A DNA stretch of 64,000 nucleotides, taken from the NCBI GenBank assembly GCA_032716605.1, contig CM064517.1, positions 25,161,078 to 25,225,077 on the forward strand, in the 5' to 3' direction. Below, in pieces: positions 9,694 to 21,584 of the stretch. Position numbers and translations under genes: made by a program. Source of the stretch: Paralithodes platypus (Eukaryota; Arthropoda; Malacostraca; Decapoda; Lithodidae). The notes under the pieces were generated by a model. That model saw nothing but the letters and a program-made list of their open reading frames with translations, did no database searches and had not been told where the DNA came from. The first letter of the stretch is position 1. Each line of letters opens with the position of its first letter.

Positions 9694-10980
9694 TGAAAGT
9701 ATATGAAACTACTAAGTTTCTATATCATATTACAGGTTTTCACAATTAACAACATATTTCGCTACTAAATCATCGTAATAGCAGAATAATCAAGATGGAG
9801 ATAGGGCCAATTTATGTCGGCTGAAATAAAAACCGTAGTGGAAATGTGCTTGCGATGAATTTTTGCAGTCAATGCTCTTTCCAATAGTTATCCATATCTA
9901 TAGCTATCCATATCTGCATTGTGGGTCATGCTACTAAAGAGGTTATTATTATGATTCTGCAGAAATATCCACAAACATTCATTTAAGAGAGTACCGGTAC
10001 TCAAATCGTTCACATATGCGAAGACATGATATAAACAAGACAAGTTATAAACAAGATACCGGTACTGTATAAGCAAGATATTTTATGGCAACTGTTGATT
10101 AGTACAGCAATTTTATTATTCATGTAATACTGTTGCATTACAGATTACTGCCGCTGAATTTAGCATGGTTCCTGATCTTCCTGTATGTCACTACTGAACT
10201 ACACTGTAAATTATTTGAACAGTTAATAGTAAAAACTGGAACACATAAACAGTGTTCTTTGGTTTATCTATTCAAATTAGAACACATACATGATTAAAAC
10301 ACTGTTTATATGTACCTTTGTGTTATAATTAAGTGCTATATAGTGTATACGGTGTACTTTGGACGTTTGTGTAAAGATATTATCCGTGTCTGTGGCGACG
10401 ATTTTTGATGAACAGTGTCAGATGATCACTTACTGCAGACTTGAAACTATTCTGGCTACTGTAATTTCAGAAGTCTCAATTGAAAAGGGACATATAACTC
10501 AATCATTTTCCCAGGTATAAAAGTAGCTAGTGATAAATCATGTGTCGCCTACATTCTACCTCCAATCCCATGATAAGAAAATTGTGGCTGCTTGGATGTT
10601 TTAGTAACTAAAATGCTCTCTCAATTTGTGACTGGTTGCATGTCCTACTAAATACAATGCTCTCTAAACTTTCACTTAAGCAATATAGTGAAGAACTAGT
10701 CTTTCACAATTCCTCTCTAAAGTAAACTTGTATTCTTAAACATTGCTTTCCCTTTGCAACAAACACACAAGTTTATAGACTGTGTTGTCCACAGATAGTG
10801 TGGTTGCAGTCTTATGAACTGATTGGCAGCAGTCCCGGCGAAATAACTTGAAAAATTGCATTACCTTTAGAAAAGGAATACTAATTTGTGTGCTATCTGT
10901 AACAATCACTCATTCCCACAGTATTTGTTCGGTATCAAGCGCTGTGAAGGGAAAGAATTGCTTAAGGGAACCCACCTCGC
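9694..10980. other. Unassigned AT-rich intergenic DNA
   Basis: No coding signal. Holds GTACCGGTACTC and ATACCGGTACTGTAT, short palindromes seen throughout the window; nothing else recognised. Confidence 0.4.
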
Positions 10981-10984
10981 TTTT

Positions 10985-11325
10985 TTTTCTCTTTCTCTCC
11001 CTCTCTCTTTGGCTTTTATCCATTCGGCCCCATTCAGCCTACTGTTTTAAGACGTTTACCCCCATCCAGGTGTCAATATTTTCCTGGCGAGCAGTAGCGA
11101 GCCAGCATATATATATATTTTTGTTTTGACAGCAACCTAAATTTGTACATTTTTCGATAAAAAAAATTCTCCGACGAAGCCGGATTTCTTCATACAATGG
11201 TGGCTCGCTATCGCTCGCCAGGAAGAAATCGACACCTGTATGGGGATAAACGTCTTAAAACAGTTGGCTGAATGGGGCCGAATGGATACAAGCCAGGGAA
11301 AGAGAGAAAAGGAGAGAAAGATAAA
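10985..11325. repeat. Fold-back repeat with about 110-bp arms
   Basis: GGCTTTTATCCATTCGGCCC at 11011 returns as GGGGCCGAATGGATACAAGCC ending at 11294. The arms continue through TTTTAAGACGTTTA, GGTGTCAATATTTTCCTGGC and GCGAGC, with a CT-rich outer flank on the left matching a GA-rich flank on the right. Single arms of the same family occur at 19600-19850 and 22190-22345. Confidence 0.85.
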
Positions 11326-11363
11326 ACAAAATCCGGTGAACCCCCATAAGAATACAAGCATAA

Positions 11364-11571
11364 AGCTGGTATCACACAAGCATTTTTTCCACCAATTTTC
11401 AATGAGCAAGTTTGTCTCCTAATATCTCGAGGTTCTTTTGTAATGGTATCGGAAACTAGACTAAAGGTAGAATAAGTTAGGTAGAAAAATTCGGATTTGC
11501 ATACATTTGAAGATGCTAGGCCAAAATTAGCCGTAAAAATTGACGGAAAAGTCGCTTGTGTGCCGTCGCCT
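11364..11571. mobile_element. Harbinger-like MITE 1 (TAA-flanked)
   Basis: Left end AGCTGGTATCACACAAGC and right end GCTTGTGTGCCGTCGCCT are inverted copies, flanked on both sides by TAA. Internal GATGAGCAAG-like and GGTATCGGAAACTAGACT segments are shared with copies at 16085 and 42224. Three-base TTA/TAA duplications suggest the PIF/Harbinger superfamily. Confidence 0.7.
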
Positions 11572-11574
11572 TAA

Positions 11575-13310
11575 CTTATTTAATTCCTGCAAGTGATTGG
11601 TGGTATGTATGAATTACACAACAATTCCACTTTAACCTTATTTGGCCCGAGGGAGTTTTTTTTGGACCGCCTCCCCCCATGCTAATATTATTACCCCCTT
11701 GGGTGGGATCGACTCGAGCGAATTTTGGATCTGGCCCATCGACTATAGTAGCTTTCTCGCTTCAACACCCTCGTGCCATCAATTAGTCCACCTCGCCTTC
11801 ACAGATAAAGCAACCATTCTCATACGCTTGTATTCTTAAACACGTCTTTCCCTTCCCAATATGGTTAAATGGACGAAATAAATTGAAAAATAACGTTACC
11901 TTTAGCCATAGGAATGCTAATCCACGTACAGTACTCTCCTGTAAACAACACTCATCCCCACAGTATTCGTTCGGTATAAGGCACTGTGAAGGAAAAGAAT
12001 TGTTTAAAATGGAAGCAATAGTGTTTTATACAGCGTAGATAGTAATTAATTCACTTCATCATAGAGCAGGTTCGTCAGTGTGATTGCTCATATTGCTCCT
12101 TCAAGTTAGTGTACAGACGACTTCAAAAGTTCATCCTCATCCTTGACGAGAAGCTGTGTAAACTGTAGGTGAAGTGATCAACTGTGACTCGAGGACAGAC
12201 ATACAATATTTCCCTTTTTATTCGCCGACTTCTATTTCTGAATCCTGATTTAGTGTTTTATGCCTTATTACCTTTGTTATGTTAGGTTTTCTTCCAATAG
12301 GGTTTGATTTTATGCTGTTAATTGGACTGTCCTCTTCATGTTTATACATTTCCAACGTTATGAGGATTATTTTAAGACACTCAACAACATAACTGAAATG
12401 CATGTCAAACACAGGAAACAAAACAATAATAATAATCGCAGCTTAAATATTAGCCAAACTGCGAACCTGTAATTTAGGAGGAGCAAGCCTTCGGCTGGGA
12501 TATTTTTCTACCGGAAAAATGTACAAATTTATCTCAAAGGTGGGTCTCGGGGAATTTTTTTTTTTTTTTTTTTTAAGCTTGATAAAGTTTTAGGGAGCAA
12601 AGTAAATCCCCCCCCCCATCCCCCCTTTAAGATTACACAGCATCTCACTAAGGCTCTGTAGGTCAACTTTTATCATCACCTGTAACTTGCATGACTATAT
12701 CTCTTCCTCCATCTCTATTTTTCCCAATTGATGGTTGTGAGCTCAGCACCCGCGATCAAAACAATAGTTGATATTAAGCTGATGATCTTCACTTGTGGCC
12801 TTTGACCGATAAAACCCAGGGAATAGTACACAAACGGCTCCCTAGGCATCGCAGTTCTTGTAAAGTCCCCCACTTGCGGTAGTGAAAGAAACTGTTAACA
12901 AAAAAGACAATTAGGATGGAGTCTCGCAAACGCTTTTCATGGCAACTTATGATACGTACATTTTTCTGGTGTCATTAAAGAGATATTTTGTGTCGAAATT
13001 GGCAATATTATTAAATGTAGATTATTGACAGTGGCTGGATTCTTATAAAATTTGTAAGTGAAAATGCCAGACCAGAATTAATGTTCAAGCAAAGTGCCGA
13101 AGGTAGCTTGACTTAAGACAAAATTGGCGTCATTCGACTGAAAGAGTTCATAGAAATAGACTTGGTAGTGGGTTGCTTATAAGCATATACAGTAATGGCA
13201 ATTAACAGTATAAGGCAGGTGATGACATTAATGCAGTGGCAACTCGAGTGTTGTTGCATCAGTATATCCTGTTCATTATAGGTAGGACAGAAATCCCAAC
13301 TCCAACCTAG
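11575..13310. other. Unassigned AT-rich DNA with repeat fragments
   Basis: Contains a fragment of the fold-back family (CTTCGGCTGGGATATTTTTC at about 12490), a poly-T run near 12550-12574 and a poly-C run near 12609-12618. No gene seen. Confidence 0.4.
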
Positions 13311-13314
13311 CATA

Positions 13315-13485
13315 ACTCTAATAGGGCTAGAGTAATCGAGCTAATATTTCACTGTTTGGGAAGAGTCGCCCAGTAAATAAGTGTGGAAGTTTACAGTCCA
13401 TTTTCTCTAGGCCTGTTTGAGTTACAGAGGATAGATGGAAACAATTTCTGGTCTTCCTATAATGAATGGACTGTAGTTATTAAAA
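13315..13485 (+). repeat. Dispersed repeat family C, copy 1
   Basis: Shares AGAGTAATCGAGC, TTTGGGAAGAGTC, GTGTGGAAGTTTACAG and TTTCTGG with copies at 14840, 19205, 37165 and 56495. No terminal repeats seen; class unknown. Confidence 0.7.
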
Positions 13486-14835
13486 ATATCTTCCAACTAT
13501 ATCTTGGTTTCCTCTGATAAAACTAATGCATGAAAATTTAGCAGTGAAGTGATTGCATAAAAGTTGCTTCTTCAAAGCAGTCCATATTCTTAAATACTGC
13601 ACAATGATAAGATGTAAATGAACTTTCAAGAATATACATTAGGAGGATACAAGAGAACAATAATTTGCAGAGTCAGAACTTGTGATTGACTCATCGCAGT
13701 TGTGAATGTCTATTCTATATTATTCCAACATAAAGCTTGTCAGTAGAAAAATAGGCAAGCCTAAATATGTGGGATAAAGTTTCTTAATAATTTTCTTGGA
13801 TCAGACACCAGCTTCGTGTAATGACGATAGTTGAATATTATAAAGCTAATACAACGTGACAGAGGCTTGGCATTTTGGAAGCAATGAAATAATTATATCA
13901 AAGCATGAGCATGAGAAATCTTCTCTGTATGGTGATTTAATAGAATTAATAATGTACAGTTACATGTTTTAATTAGGTTACGCCAATTTGAATATTAGAA
14001 CCTTTTAAAGACAAATTTGAAGCATTTTGAATATAATAAAACATTGAATCATCTTGTTTGGGTTCGAGGCCGATTCATATAGGTGCGCAGCCATTTATGC
14101 TCACGACTGTACCTATAGCAACTAAACTTTCCAAGCCTCCATTTAACAAACATGACAGAAAAACACTCTGATTAGAACTTATGACTGTTTCTATCATCTC
14201 TGTACAAGAGGAAATGTAAACATCTCACTGTCAATAGGATAATGGTTTATAATAAGATAGGAATAGAATGATGGCAGCTATCCAGTCTGTGTGTATGAAG
14301 GATCTCTAGTCCATACAGATTGCACCCTTCGCTATTTTACTAACTGGCCTTCAATGCATAGTCATTATAGTGAGATTTTTGGCCATCCTGCTGTACCATT
14401 ATTTTGATTTATGTAAGGTTATGTAACTATCATTGCACAAAATTTATATCGCCAGTGTCGGTCCGTTTCACCCCATGATTCCACCCCGAGTCCCCGTTCC
14501 CCAACCCCCCTCGAATCCCTTGCCTGATGAAAGTGATGAAGGTTAGTGGGATGTGTCGCAGGATTTAGACAGAGACTTGGTACAGGAGGTAAAACAGAAG
14601 ACAGTAGTAGTGACAGTGGTATGGTATTAGATTGTTGGCTTTTGATGCGAGCTATGCATTTACATGCGAGACACCAGCCTCACAAACTATACTGGCCTCA
14701 AAGTGGTTCGAATCTCTGCTGCACCATAGGCCAACCTTCACTGGGATACTGTACAGAGCCTTAAGCCACTCCACCAGCTACACCCTGTTCCAAGTAAGCA
14801 GGCCAAAACTCTTGAACCTTAACCTCTATAACTCA
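13486..14835. other. Unassigned AT-rich DNA
   Basis: Short open frames near 14546-14850 overlap in different frames with no splice or codon support. Nothing else recognised. Confidence 0.35.
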
Positions 14836-14990
14836 CAACGACTAGAGTAATCGAGCAAATATTTCTACCATTTGGTAAGGGTCAACCAGGGTATAGGTGT
14901 GGAAGTTTACAGCCCATTTGCTCCAGCCCTTTTTCAGTTACAGAGGTTAGGGTTCATGATTTCTGGCCTACCAATTTGGAACAGAGTAAA
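14836..14990 (+). repeat. Dispersed repeat family C, copy 2
   Basis: CTAGAGTAATCGAGCAAATA, ATTTGGTAAGGGTCAACCAG and GTGTGGAAGTTTACAGCCCA match copy 1 and the copies at 37165 and 56495. Confidence 0.7.
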
Positions 14991-15141
14991 ACACCCTCTC
15001 TCTCCTGATACTATACCCTCAAGCCCTCCCTACCCATAATACTTCTCTGTCCCCGATCCAATTCTCCGCCACCACTGCCAACAAGAGTAAGTTTCCCAGT
15101 TTAAGTCAGTTTATTGGAGAAACTACAAAAGTTCACTTTAA

Positions 15142-15410
15142 GCACGAGTCACATGAGTACTTCAGCAGCGGATCTATCGGGAGTCATAGTATCCAAGTAA
15201 AAATTGTGCTAAAATTGAAGCTACTAAATTACAAGAATCGCTTTCATTTTGACTGTATTTTTTACCTTGGAGAATTTAATCTTGTACTGTACAGTCCACT
15301 TGAATAATTCAATTTAAGAATATACAGCAAAATATATAATTAAAATAATCTGAAAACTTGTAGCGGATTCCAGGCATGTAGCCGATAAACTTGTTTGTGT
15401 GACGCCAGCT
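15142..15410. mobile_element. Harbinger-like MITE 2 (TAA-flanked)
   Basis: Flanked by TAA at 15139-15141 and 15411-15413. Left GCACGAGTCACATGAGTACT and right GTTTGTGTGACGCCAGCT are imperfect inverted ends, and the internal CAGCAGCGGAT is shared with the copy at 17925. Confidence 0.65.
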
Positions 15411-15448
15411 TAAACAGCATGATATAGAACTGCTCACATAAATTTTGT

Positions 15449-15450
<2 letters not shown>

Positions 15451-15487
<37 letters not shown>
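15451..15487 (+). repeat. Poly-T tract
   Basis: About 37 T, flanked by CCC and GTGAG; possibly a retroposon poly(A) tail on the minus strand. Confidence 0.9.
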
Positions 15488-15488
<1 letters not shown>

Positions 15489-15577
15489 TGAGAAGTTTAA
15501 CTAGACCACTGAGCTCCCCAAAAGAGCTCCCATAGGGCTGGCCACTTCTGTCCTTTTTTGCTATTTTGTTGGCTGGT

Positions 15578-15784
15578 TTAACCCCTTCTGTACTGGCGAC
15601 GTCTTTTTCATTTGATTTCATAAAAGATTTTATGAGGCTTAGGAAGGATATGTGGTAGGTAAAAGGATTCATTAAGATAGTTGGTAGCCCTTTGATTGGT
15701 ATACGTCCTTCCTAAGCTCAATAAAATCGTCTAACAGTTGCCAGAATATAATGAAAAGTACATCATCGGTATAGAAGGGGTTAA
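15578..15784. mobile_element. piggyBac-like MITE 2 (TTAA-flanked)
   Basis: TTAA-CCCCTTCTGTACTGGCGA at the left and TCGGTATAGAAGGGG-TTAA at the right. The middle contains GCTTAGGAAGGATATGTGG and its inverted partner CCTTCCTAAGC. Confidence 0.8.
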
Positions 15785-16084
15785 ATAGGACGATTGACCA
15801 GTTATAGAGCTACTGTTGCTTGATGATGAAAATAATGAGAATTAATATGCAATTCTCCCTCTGATGGCTATGCTTTAGTGGTGCTTGTATATACTCTATA
15901 CTGTATATATTGGTCTGCTTGTGAGTGATTGACTTGTGGTGCTGCTGCTTGTGATTTGATACCGCCTTTAATAATATACATAATAAATTAGTTACTGGAT
16001 AAAATAATCAAGCTCCCCTGTTCTTGGAAGTTGTCAGAGATTTAAATATATAATATAGCAATAAGTAGAAGTCCTTGTGCATTA

Positions 16085-16318
16085 TGCCAGTGTCACATGA
16101 GTGCTTATTCGGCCAATTAAAATGTAAAACTTGCAAACCAAATTTTCGATGAGCAAGTTTTTTCTCGTAATATTTTGAGGCTATTTCGCATTGGTATCGG
16201 AATGTAGATTGAAGGTAGATTTTGACGTAGCTAAATTATAATCAAACTTAACTTAGAATACTGCCAGACTACAATTGCCAGTAAAAATTGACGGAAAAGT
16301 GCTCGTGTGACACCGTCG
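16085..16318. mobile_element. Harbinger-like MITE 3 (TTA-flanked)
   Basis: TTA at 16082-16084 and 16319-16321. TGCCAGTGTCACATGAGTGC and GTGCTCGTGTGACACCGTCG form the ends. Near the left end it carries a small piece of the family A terminus (AAAATGTAAAACTTGCAAAC), evidence of an insertion or template switch. Confidence 0.75.
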
Positions 16319-16491
16319 TTATGCTCTAAAATTCTCGAGACCCTATAGTAACAGAGATCGGCCAACCTCCGCCATTTTAGTGCCACTGGGGAAATCTTGC
16401 TCTCTTTCCAGTCCCATATTTCCCTACCTATTAGAAACATTCAGAAATACTGGTACAGGTTATATAGTTTGGTCTTTGGTTATACATTGTA

Positions 16492-16980
16492 CGGTGGTGC
16501 TAATAAGTCATGTCTCAGCTGTCATCACGTTTGGCTTGCTCTGTGCTGTAAAAATGTCTGTCAGATGTTGAATAGGGTGGGTAAGTGTAGGAACATGTTT
16601 GTATATCTCCCTCAAAAGGAAGAAATCATGTGTAAATATTGCTGATACCAATTATTAATCAAAACATAATTGATGCTGAGACATCACTTATTAGGCCGAT
16701 TGTACATGATCAAAAATAAATTAAATCTTTGTTTGATCATAGAGGCACCAAAATGTCATCCAAGGATAAATATGTACAATCGCGCTAGTGATGTGGCACC
16801 AAGAATTGTTTTATCAATAATTGGTATCAGCAATATCTAAGCTTCATTTCTTCATATCGAGCGAAATATACAAACATGTTCCTACACTTACCCACCCTAT
16901 TCAACATCTGGCAGACATTAATACAGCCCAGAGTAAGCCAGACGTAATTGCAGCTGGGACACGACTTATTAGCGCAACTG
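16492..16980. mobile_element. Two Tigger-like MITEs head to head
   Basis: Outer ends GGTGCTAATAAGTCATGTC (left) and GACACGACTTATTAGCGC (right) are inverted, each next to TA. Two copies of the 40380 element face each other: the first ends ACTTATTAGGCCGATTGTAC near 16707, and the second starts TGTACAATCGCGCTAGTGA near 16770. Matching inner segments include GGGTGGGTAAGTGTAGGAAC versus GTTCCTACACTTACCCACCC. The whole can fold into a long hairpin. Confidence 0.85.
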
Positions 16981-17924
16981 TACACTCTCTTTTACTACAG
17001 GATCTCTACCCTTGACTGGTTGTGATAAATAGCTTGATGATGATGATTCAGAACTAAGTCTTCATGTTCTTGCAGGAATATAACTAGATTTCACCGATGC
17101 AGGAATTTAGACATTATATTCAATTCACCTTCCGGGTTGCATTTAAATAATATGAGGATTACTGAATTTGATAATACTAATGATCATAGCAACATTATCG
17201 TTAGGGCTAGGGTTGTGATAGGGATAACGTTGACAAAGAATATATGAATGTTGTAAAAGTAATAATGATGATAAACGAGACTATGGTAACACTAATGGTA
17301 ATAGAATGTTGTGATATTGATTATAATGTTATAATGAACTCTCAAAAGTTGACAGTACAGGTATATCTATATATATAAACACGATTTGGTGAGGAGCACT
17401 TTATTGACAATGTCCTGCTGATCTGACCTGCAGAAGCTATCCGCATAGCGTTGTCAATAAAATTATCTTCCTCAAAGTTTTGATTCACTCTCTCTACCTA
17501 TTAGGCAAAATTACTTGTTTGATTGAAAACTTGAATAAATATAGGAAGGAATATGAGAAATTATCATGAATTATCATTGTTTTGGCAAATTTCGCCATTT
17601 CATCTCTTTCAAAGACATAGTTTGAACTATAAACCATAATTTTATCTTTACAGTACATATACAATAATTAAGACTCAAGATAATGGACTTGGCTTTCGTT
17701 TGTCACCCTGGTTAGGTAAGATGAGACTGCCCAACCATCTCTCTCTGCTCAGGATTTAGTTCATTATATGCAACTCTGTTCTGAACAGTCGTACTTCTGG
17801 CAACTCTTATAATGATCAACCTAGCATAATCTAACAATACATATCCGAGTCCAATTAACTCCTAACTGTTTCCATATCTTGAGAAATGTAACATCAATAC
17901 ACATAGAGAATATCAGAAGGTTTA
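16981..17924. other. AT-rich DNA with a small fold-back at about 17390-17475
   Basis: GAGGAGCACTTTATTGACAA near 17391 pairs with TTGTCAATAAAATTATCTTCC near 17452; the same end occurs inverted at 21889-21951. No gene seen. Confidence 0.5.
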
Positions 17925-18178
17925 GCCGGTGTCTTACGAGCACTTTAGCAGCGGATGAATCGGAGCCACAATATCAGAAAGTAGCTAAAATAAAATATAC
18001 TAATTTTGACAATTTTCTCTTTAACTATGACTGTTTTGTATATTAAAGCTCATAATCTTGTATAGTCCAATTTAGTATATGAATAAACACCAAAATTAAT
18101 CAACATAACCTGATAACTTGTAGCGAATTCAAACCTCCGATACGTGTAGCCGACAAACTGGCTCCTGTGACGCCGGCA
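17925..18178. mobile_element. Harbinger-like MITE 4 (TTA-flanked)
   Basis: TTA at 17922-17924 and 18179-18181; GCCGGTGTCTTACGAGCACT and GGCTCCTGTGACGCCGGC are the inverted ends. Internal AGCAGCGGATGAATCGG matches MITE 2. Confidence 0.8.
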
Positions 18179-18247
18179 TTATTGTGTTTATGTTGAGAAT
18201 CAGTTGAACGAGACACAGTGGTGCTCAGATAAACCATAAATATACTA

Positions 18248-18403
18248 CAAATAAGTAACACCCCGTTCTTAACATTAATCATCAATTACAAACCCCAATG
18301 TACTTGAATAAACTAATGAAAGCATATGGTCCTCCCGGGATTCAAACTCGGGACACCACACCCAGAACATAAACATCTAAACCATTACACCACCAACACA
18401 GTT
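18248..18403 (-). mobile_element. tRNA-derived SINE (family S1)
   Basis: On the minus strand an A-box-like GGTGTAATGGTTTAGATG is followed 30 bases on by a B-box-like GAGTTTGAATCCCGGGAGG, then a unique tail that is repeated at 61046-61200 (AAGTAACACCCC.., AATAAACT.., AAAGCATATGG). Internal pol III promoters of this kind drive SINE transcription. Confidence 0.8.
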
Positions 18404-18532
18404 AAAGGTTTACCATATATATATACAGTATATAGTTAAAGAGGGGCATTATATAATTATTTATACTTTACCACAGTTTTCATCTCAAAGTCTCAGTTCT
18501 CTCTGTACTCAGCGGCGACTGCATTATCCAGA

Positions 18533-18628
18533 GCACCACGCTGAGTTGCTTGATGTCTGCTACATTCATTTATGATCGAACTTGGGCGGTCGATTCCCAA
18601 TCAGTAACACTAACCACTGCACCACTAT
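18533..18628 (-). mobile_element. tRNA-like SINE fragment
   Basis: Minus strand reads GGTGCAGTGGTTAGTGTTAC (A-box) then GGGAATCGACC and AAGTTCGATCATAAATG (B-box-like). No cloverleaf that pairs properly, so not a tRNA gene. Confidence 0.55.
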
Positions 18629-18946
18629 TGTGATCTCATTCTAGGTTATATATTTACAACATCCTTTTGATTGCTTGATTTATTGATTGATTGATTGCTC
18701 TGTGAAGCTATGGAAATGTGTACCTGTATAACAAATATGTACCTGTTTGCCTAGTTCTATAAAAGCATAATATCTATGGTTATGTATAAATTAACAAATT
18801 ATTGGAGTGTTATCTACTTAATTACTTTTAAAGGTAAGGCAAATGGAATAAGAAAGTCTGGCCATGATATTACTAAGTCCTTGAATTCAATTTATATTAC
18901 ATATATAAGAGGGTTTCTAATTGATTCAATACAGCATAATTCTGGG

Positions 18947-19147
18947 AAGCCGGTGTCACACAAGCACTTTTAATGGCAATTGTGGTCTGGCATCCTCCTA
19001 ACAGAAAGTTATATATATTATTTCAGTCTCTTAAGATAATATACATTCAGTCTAGTTGTTGATTACAATGCGAACGACCAAAAACTAGTCCGAGAACAAA
19101 CTTTCCCATCGAAAATTGACATAAAACAACGCACGTGTGACACCGCC
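18947..19147. mobile_element. Harbinger-like MITE 5
   Basis: AAGCCGGTGTCACACAAGCA at the left and CACGTGTGACACCGCCTT at the right. Internal sequence is in reverse orientation relative to MITE 3 (CAATTGTGGTCTGGCA versus TGCCAGACTACAATTG). Clear target duplication not seen. Confidence 0.7.
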
Positions 19148-19199
19148 TTAACTATAGGTACCGCCAGCGAACTTGACAATAATATTAACCCTTTAATCT

Positions 19200-19335
19200 C
19201 TTATAACTCAAAATTAATTAAAGCAATCGGGCTGACGTTTCTATCATTTGGGAAGAGTCCACCAGGAAATGGGTAAGGATATTTACAGCCAGTTTGCTCT
19301 AGGCCCTTTTGAGGTACAGAGAGGTCAGGGATCAA
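19200..19335 (+). repeat. Dispersed repeat family C, copy 3
   Basis: TAAAGCAATCGGGCTGA, ATTTGGGAAGAGTCCACCAG and TTTACAGCCAGTTTGCTCTA match copies 1 and 2. Confidence 0.65.
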
Positions 19336-19589
19336 GATTATTGTCAAGTTCGTTGGCGCTACCTATAGTAGGATATCCACCACTGATGTTATGTTTCCTA
19401 CAGTTGCCAGTACTTTCCCTCAGTTGCCAATACTTTCCTCAGTTGCCAGTACTTCAATTCCCTCTTTTCCAGTACCTAATATATTACAAATTACTGGTAT
19501 ATAACAATAAGTATGTTAATTTACAGTTCCTGAGTTCCTGTGTTTTAATATGGGTCAAGTAAGGGATACCAATTAAACTGTTTAGCCCT

Positions 19590-19870
19590 ATTAGTTTTTA
19601 TACTTTAAGACGTTCGGCCCATTAGTTTGGCGATTTTACCACCTTTTGCCCCATTTCATTGTCAATTTTAAGACCTTTTATGCCATATGGGTGTCAATGT
19701 TTTCCTGGCGAGCAATTGTGAGCCTGCATTTTTAAGAAGCTTCGGCCTGGACATTTTTCTACTGAAAAATGTACAATTTTATCCTGAAAGGGGGTCTAGG
19801 GAGTTATTTTGTTTTAAGTTTGATGGAGGTCTAGCGAGGAAACTAATACATATATATATATATATATATG
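19590..19870 (+). repeat. Single arm of the fold-back family plus (TA)n
   Basis: TTTTCCTGGCGAGCAATTGTG, CTTCGGCCTGGACATTTTTC and ACTGAAAAATGTACAATTTT match the 10985-11325 fold-back and the copies at 12490, 22190 and 61950. (TA)n at 19851-19868. Confidence 0.6.
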
Positions 19871-19986
19871 AATGAATAAATAAATAGACCAAAACTATCC
19901 ACTACCCCCCATTAAGCAAATAAATCCGACCACTATCTGATAAGACAAGCGAGACTTGCTCAATATATGCTATTATTACCTCCCTT

Positions 19987-20102
19987 AAGGCAGTGTCACA
20001 CCAGCGCTTTTTCCGGTAATTTTCGATGAGCAAGATTTTTCTCTTACTATTATGACATTTTTTGCGCATTGGAATTGGAAACTATACTCAGTTTCATTTA
20101 AT
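19987..20102 (+). mobile_element. Harbinger-like MITE 6, left half
   Basis: GGCAGTGTCACACCAGCGCT followed by TTTTCGATGAGCAAG and ATTGGAATTGGAAACTA, as in MITEs 1 and 3; the right half is absent. Confidence 0.55.
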
Positions 20103-20382
20103 CTTACTATAACTCAAATCATACCTACCCTCTCAGAGACATATCTCATCTCACCTTAGCCCCTTTGGGGGCCTGAGTATCTGGAGCAGCTTTGGTCTAC
20201 CAGACTCGGGACTGTTCGGCCAGACATTCTGGGGAACTCCAACAATCCGATAGTTGTATTGGCAAAAAAATACAAGAGGCCCACAAATTTTTCTAAGTGA
20301 CTATATTTAGTGGTGTGACATTATTTAATTATTTATTTGGCCGACTGTACCCACATTGTTTCAACCTATGAGAATACAGTTA

Positions 20383-20723
20383 CGGCAGTGTCATGTGAGC
20401 TCCTTTACCATATTATTTTTCTATTGGCAACTAGCTTTAATGTGGCTTTTAACCACTTCAGTATGGGTGATACCATTATTCTTTATATTCTGGCTATTAT
20501 TAGAAGAGTTTATACAGCTTAAAAAGGACATCCAGTAATCAGAGGTATAATATATCTCTATTACTTCGTTGACTATAAAAAATTCTTCCCTAGACATACA
20601 AAAATTGTCTAATGATAGAGCCAGATTAAAAGGAAAGGAACTTCATCTGTACTGAAAGGATTAAAAGCTACCAAATAAGAAGTGGCACAAAAAAAAAAGT
20701 AAAACAGTTCCTGTGACACTGCC
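20383..20723. mobile_element. Harbinger-like MITE 7, interrupted by a piggyBac-like MITE
   Basis: GGCAGTGTCATGTGAGCTCC at the left and GTTCCTGTGACACTGCC at the right are inverted ends. The interior is split by the TTAA-flanked element at 20449-20664, so this MITE is the older of the two. Confidence 0.75.
20449..20664. mobile_element. piggyBac-like MITE 3, nested
   Basis: TTAA-CCACTTCAGTATGGGTGA and CATCTGTACTGAAAGGA-TTAA ends; subterminal ATTCTGGC and AGCCAGATT are inverted. Confidence 0.8.
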
Positions 20724-21072
20724 TATAAGCCCCTACCTATGTAATGTTTTGTTTTCAAATGGCGGAAAATTGAATCCCTTAGCGGGATTTCTCGATACCA
20801 ACTGGGAAAAAAGTTCTATGTCCCTGCATCATAATTATTAATGCCAAATTTTCATAATTAACAACACATTTGGATATAAATTCTTTGTAATAGCTCAGCA
20901 ATTTAAACAGGGACATGGCAATTTACCGTCAGCTGAAAATAAACAAAGTAGAGAATTTAAACACCAGCAAGCTATAAGAACTTGAAGCTTTATTGTGCTT
21001 GGCCATGGTTTGATGCAAGTGAGCATGATATACAAACACACACAGGGCATACTCACGAGAATCACTTGGATT

Positions 21073-21303
21073 TGACCACTTACGAGTTTCAGGCTATAAG
21101 GAAGTTGAAGTCGTAAGCATAGATATTAGCAGAGATACAATAAATATATTAGTTTGCGATAGAAACTTTGCTGAATTTGATTTTGTGGATTTATATACAG
21201 ATATGCGCCTCAACTGTGTTTTACCTGTTAATTCTGCTAAATATCTATGCCTAGGCCTACAGCTCCAACTTCCTCATAGCCTGAAACTCTTAAGTGGTCA
21301 ATT
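21073..21303. repeat. Fold-back repeat with about 65-bp arms
   Basis: GACCACTTACGAGTTTCAGG at the left returns as CCTGAAACTCTTAAGTGGTC at the right. The pairing continues through CTATAAGGAAGTTG and CATAGATATT. Confidence 0.85.
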
Positions 21304-21584
21304 GTGACACATGTCTAAAACAAGATTGCATTCGTTTGAGAATAGAATCAGAGTATTATTGAGTACAGAATCATACTTGAAATTATAATGTGTTAAATTG
21401 AATGTAGGATTTTGCAATTTCAGTTTTAGTGTACAAATTTGCAATCTAGGTTAGTATTTATTATAGAAAATAAATAAAATGAGATGTCTTACGTTTGTTT
21501 AGCTTTATGCATATCTCACACATACTGTATATAAAATACTCACATATATTCCAATCATTATGATTTTTAAGCGGGTTACTAGAG

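Noticed and set aside
14546..14850. Two overlapping 72-codon plus-strand frames
   Set aside because: Different frames, no splice sites or motif, and the second runs into dispersed repeat family C.
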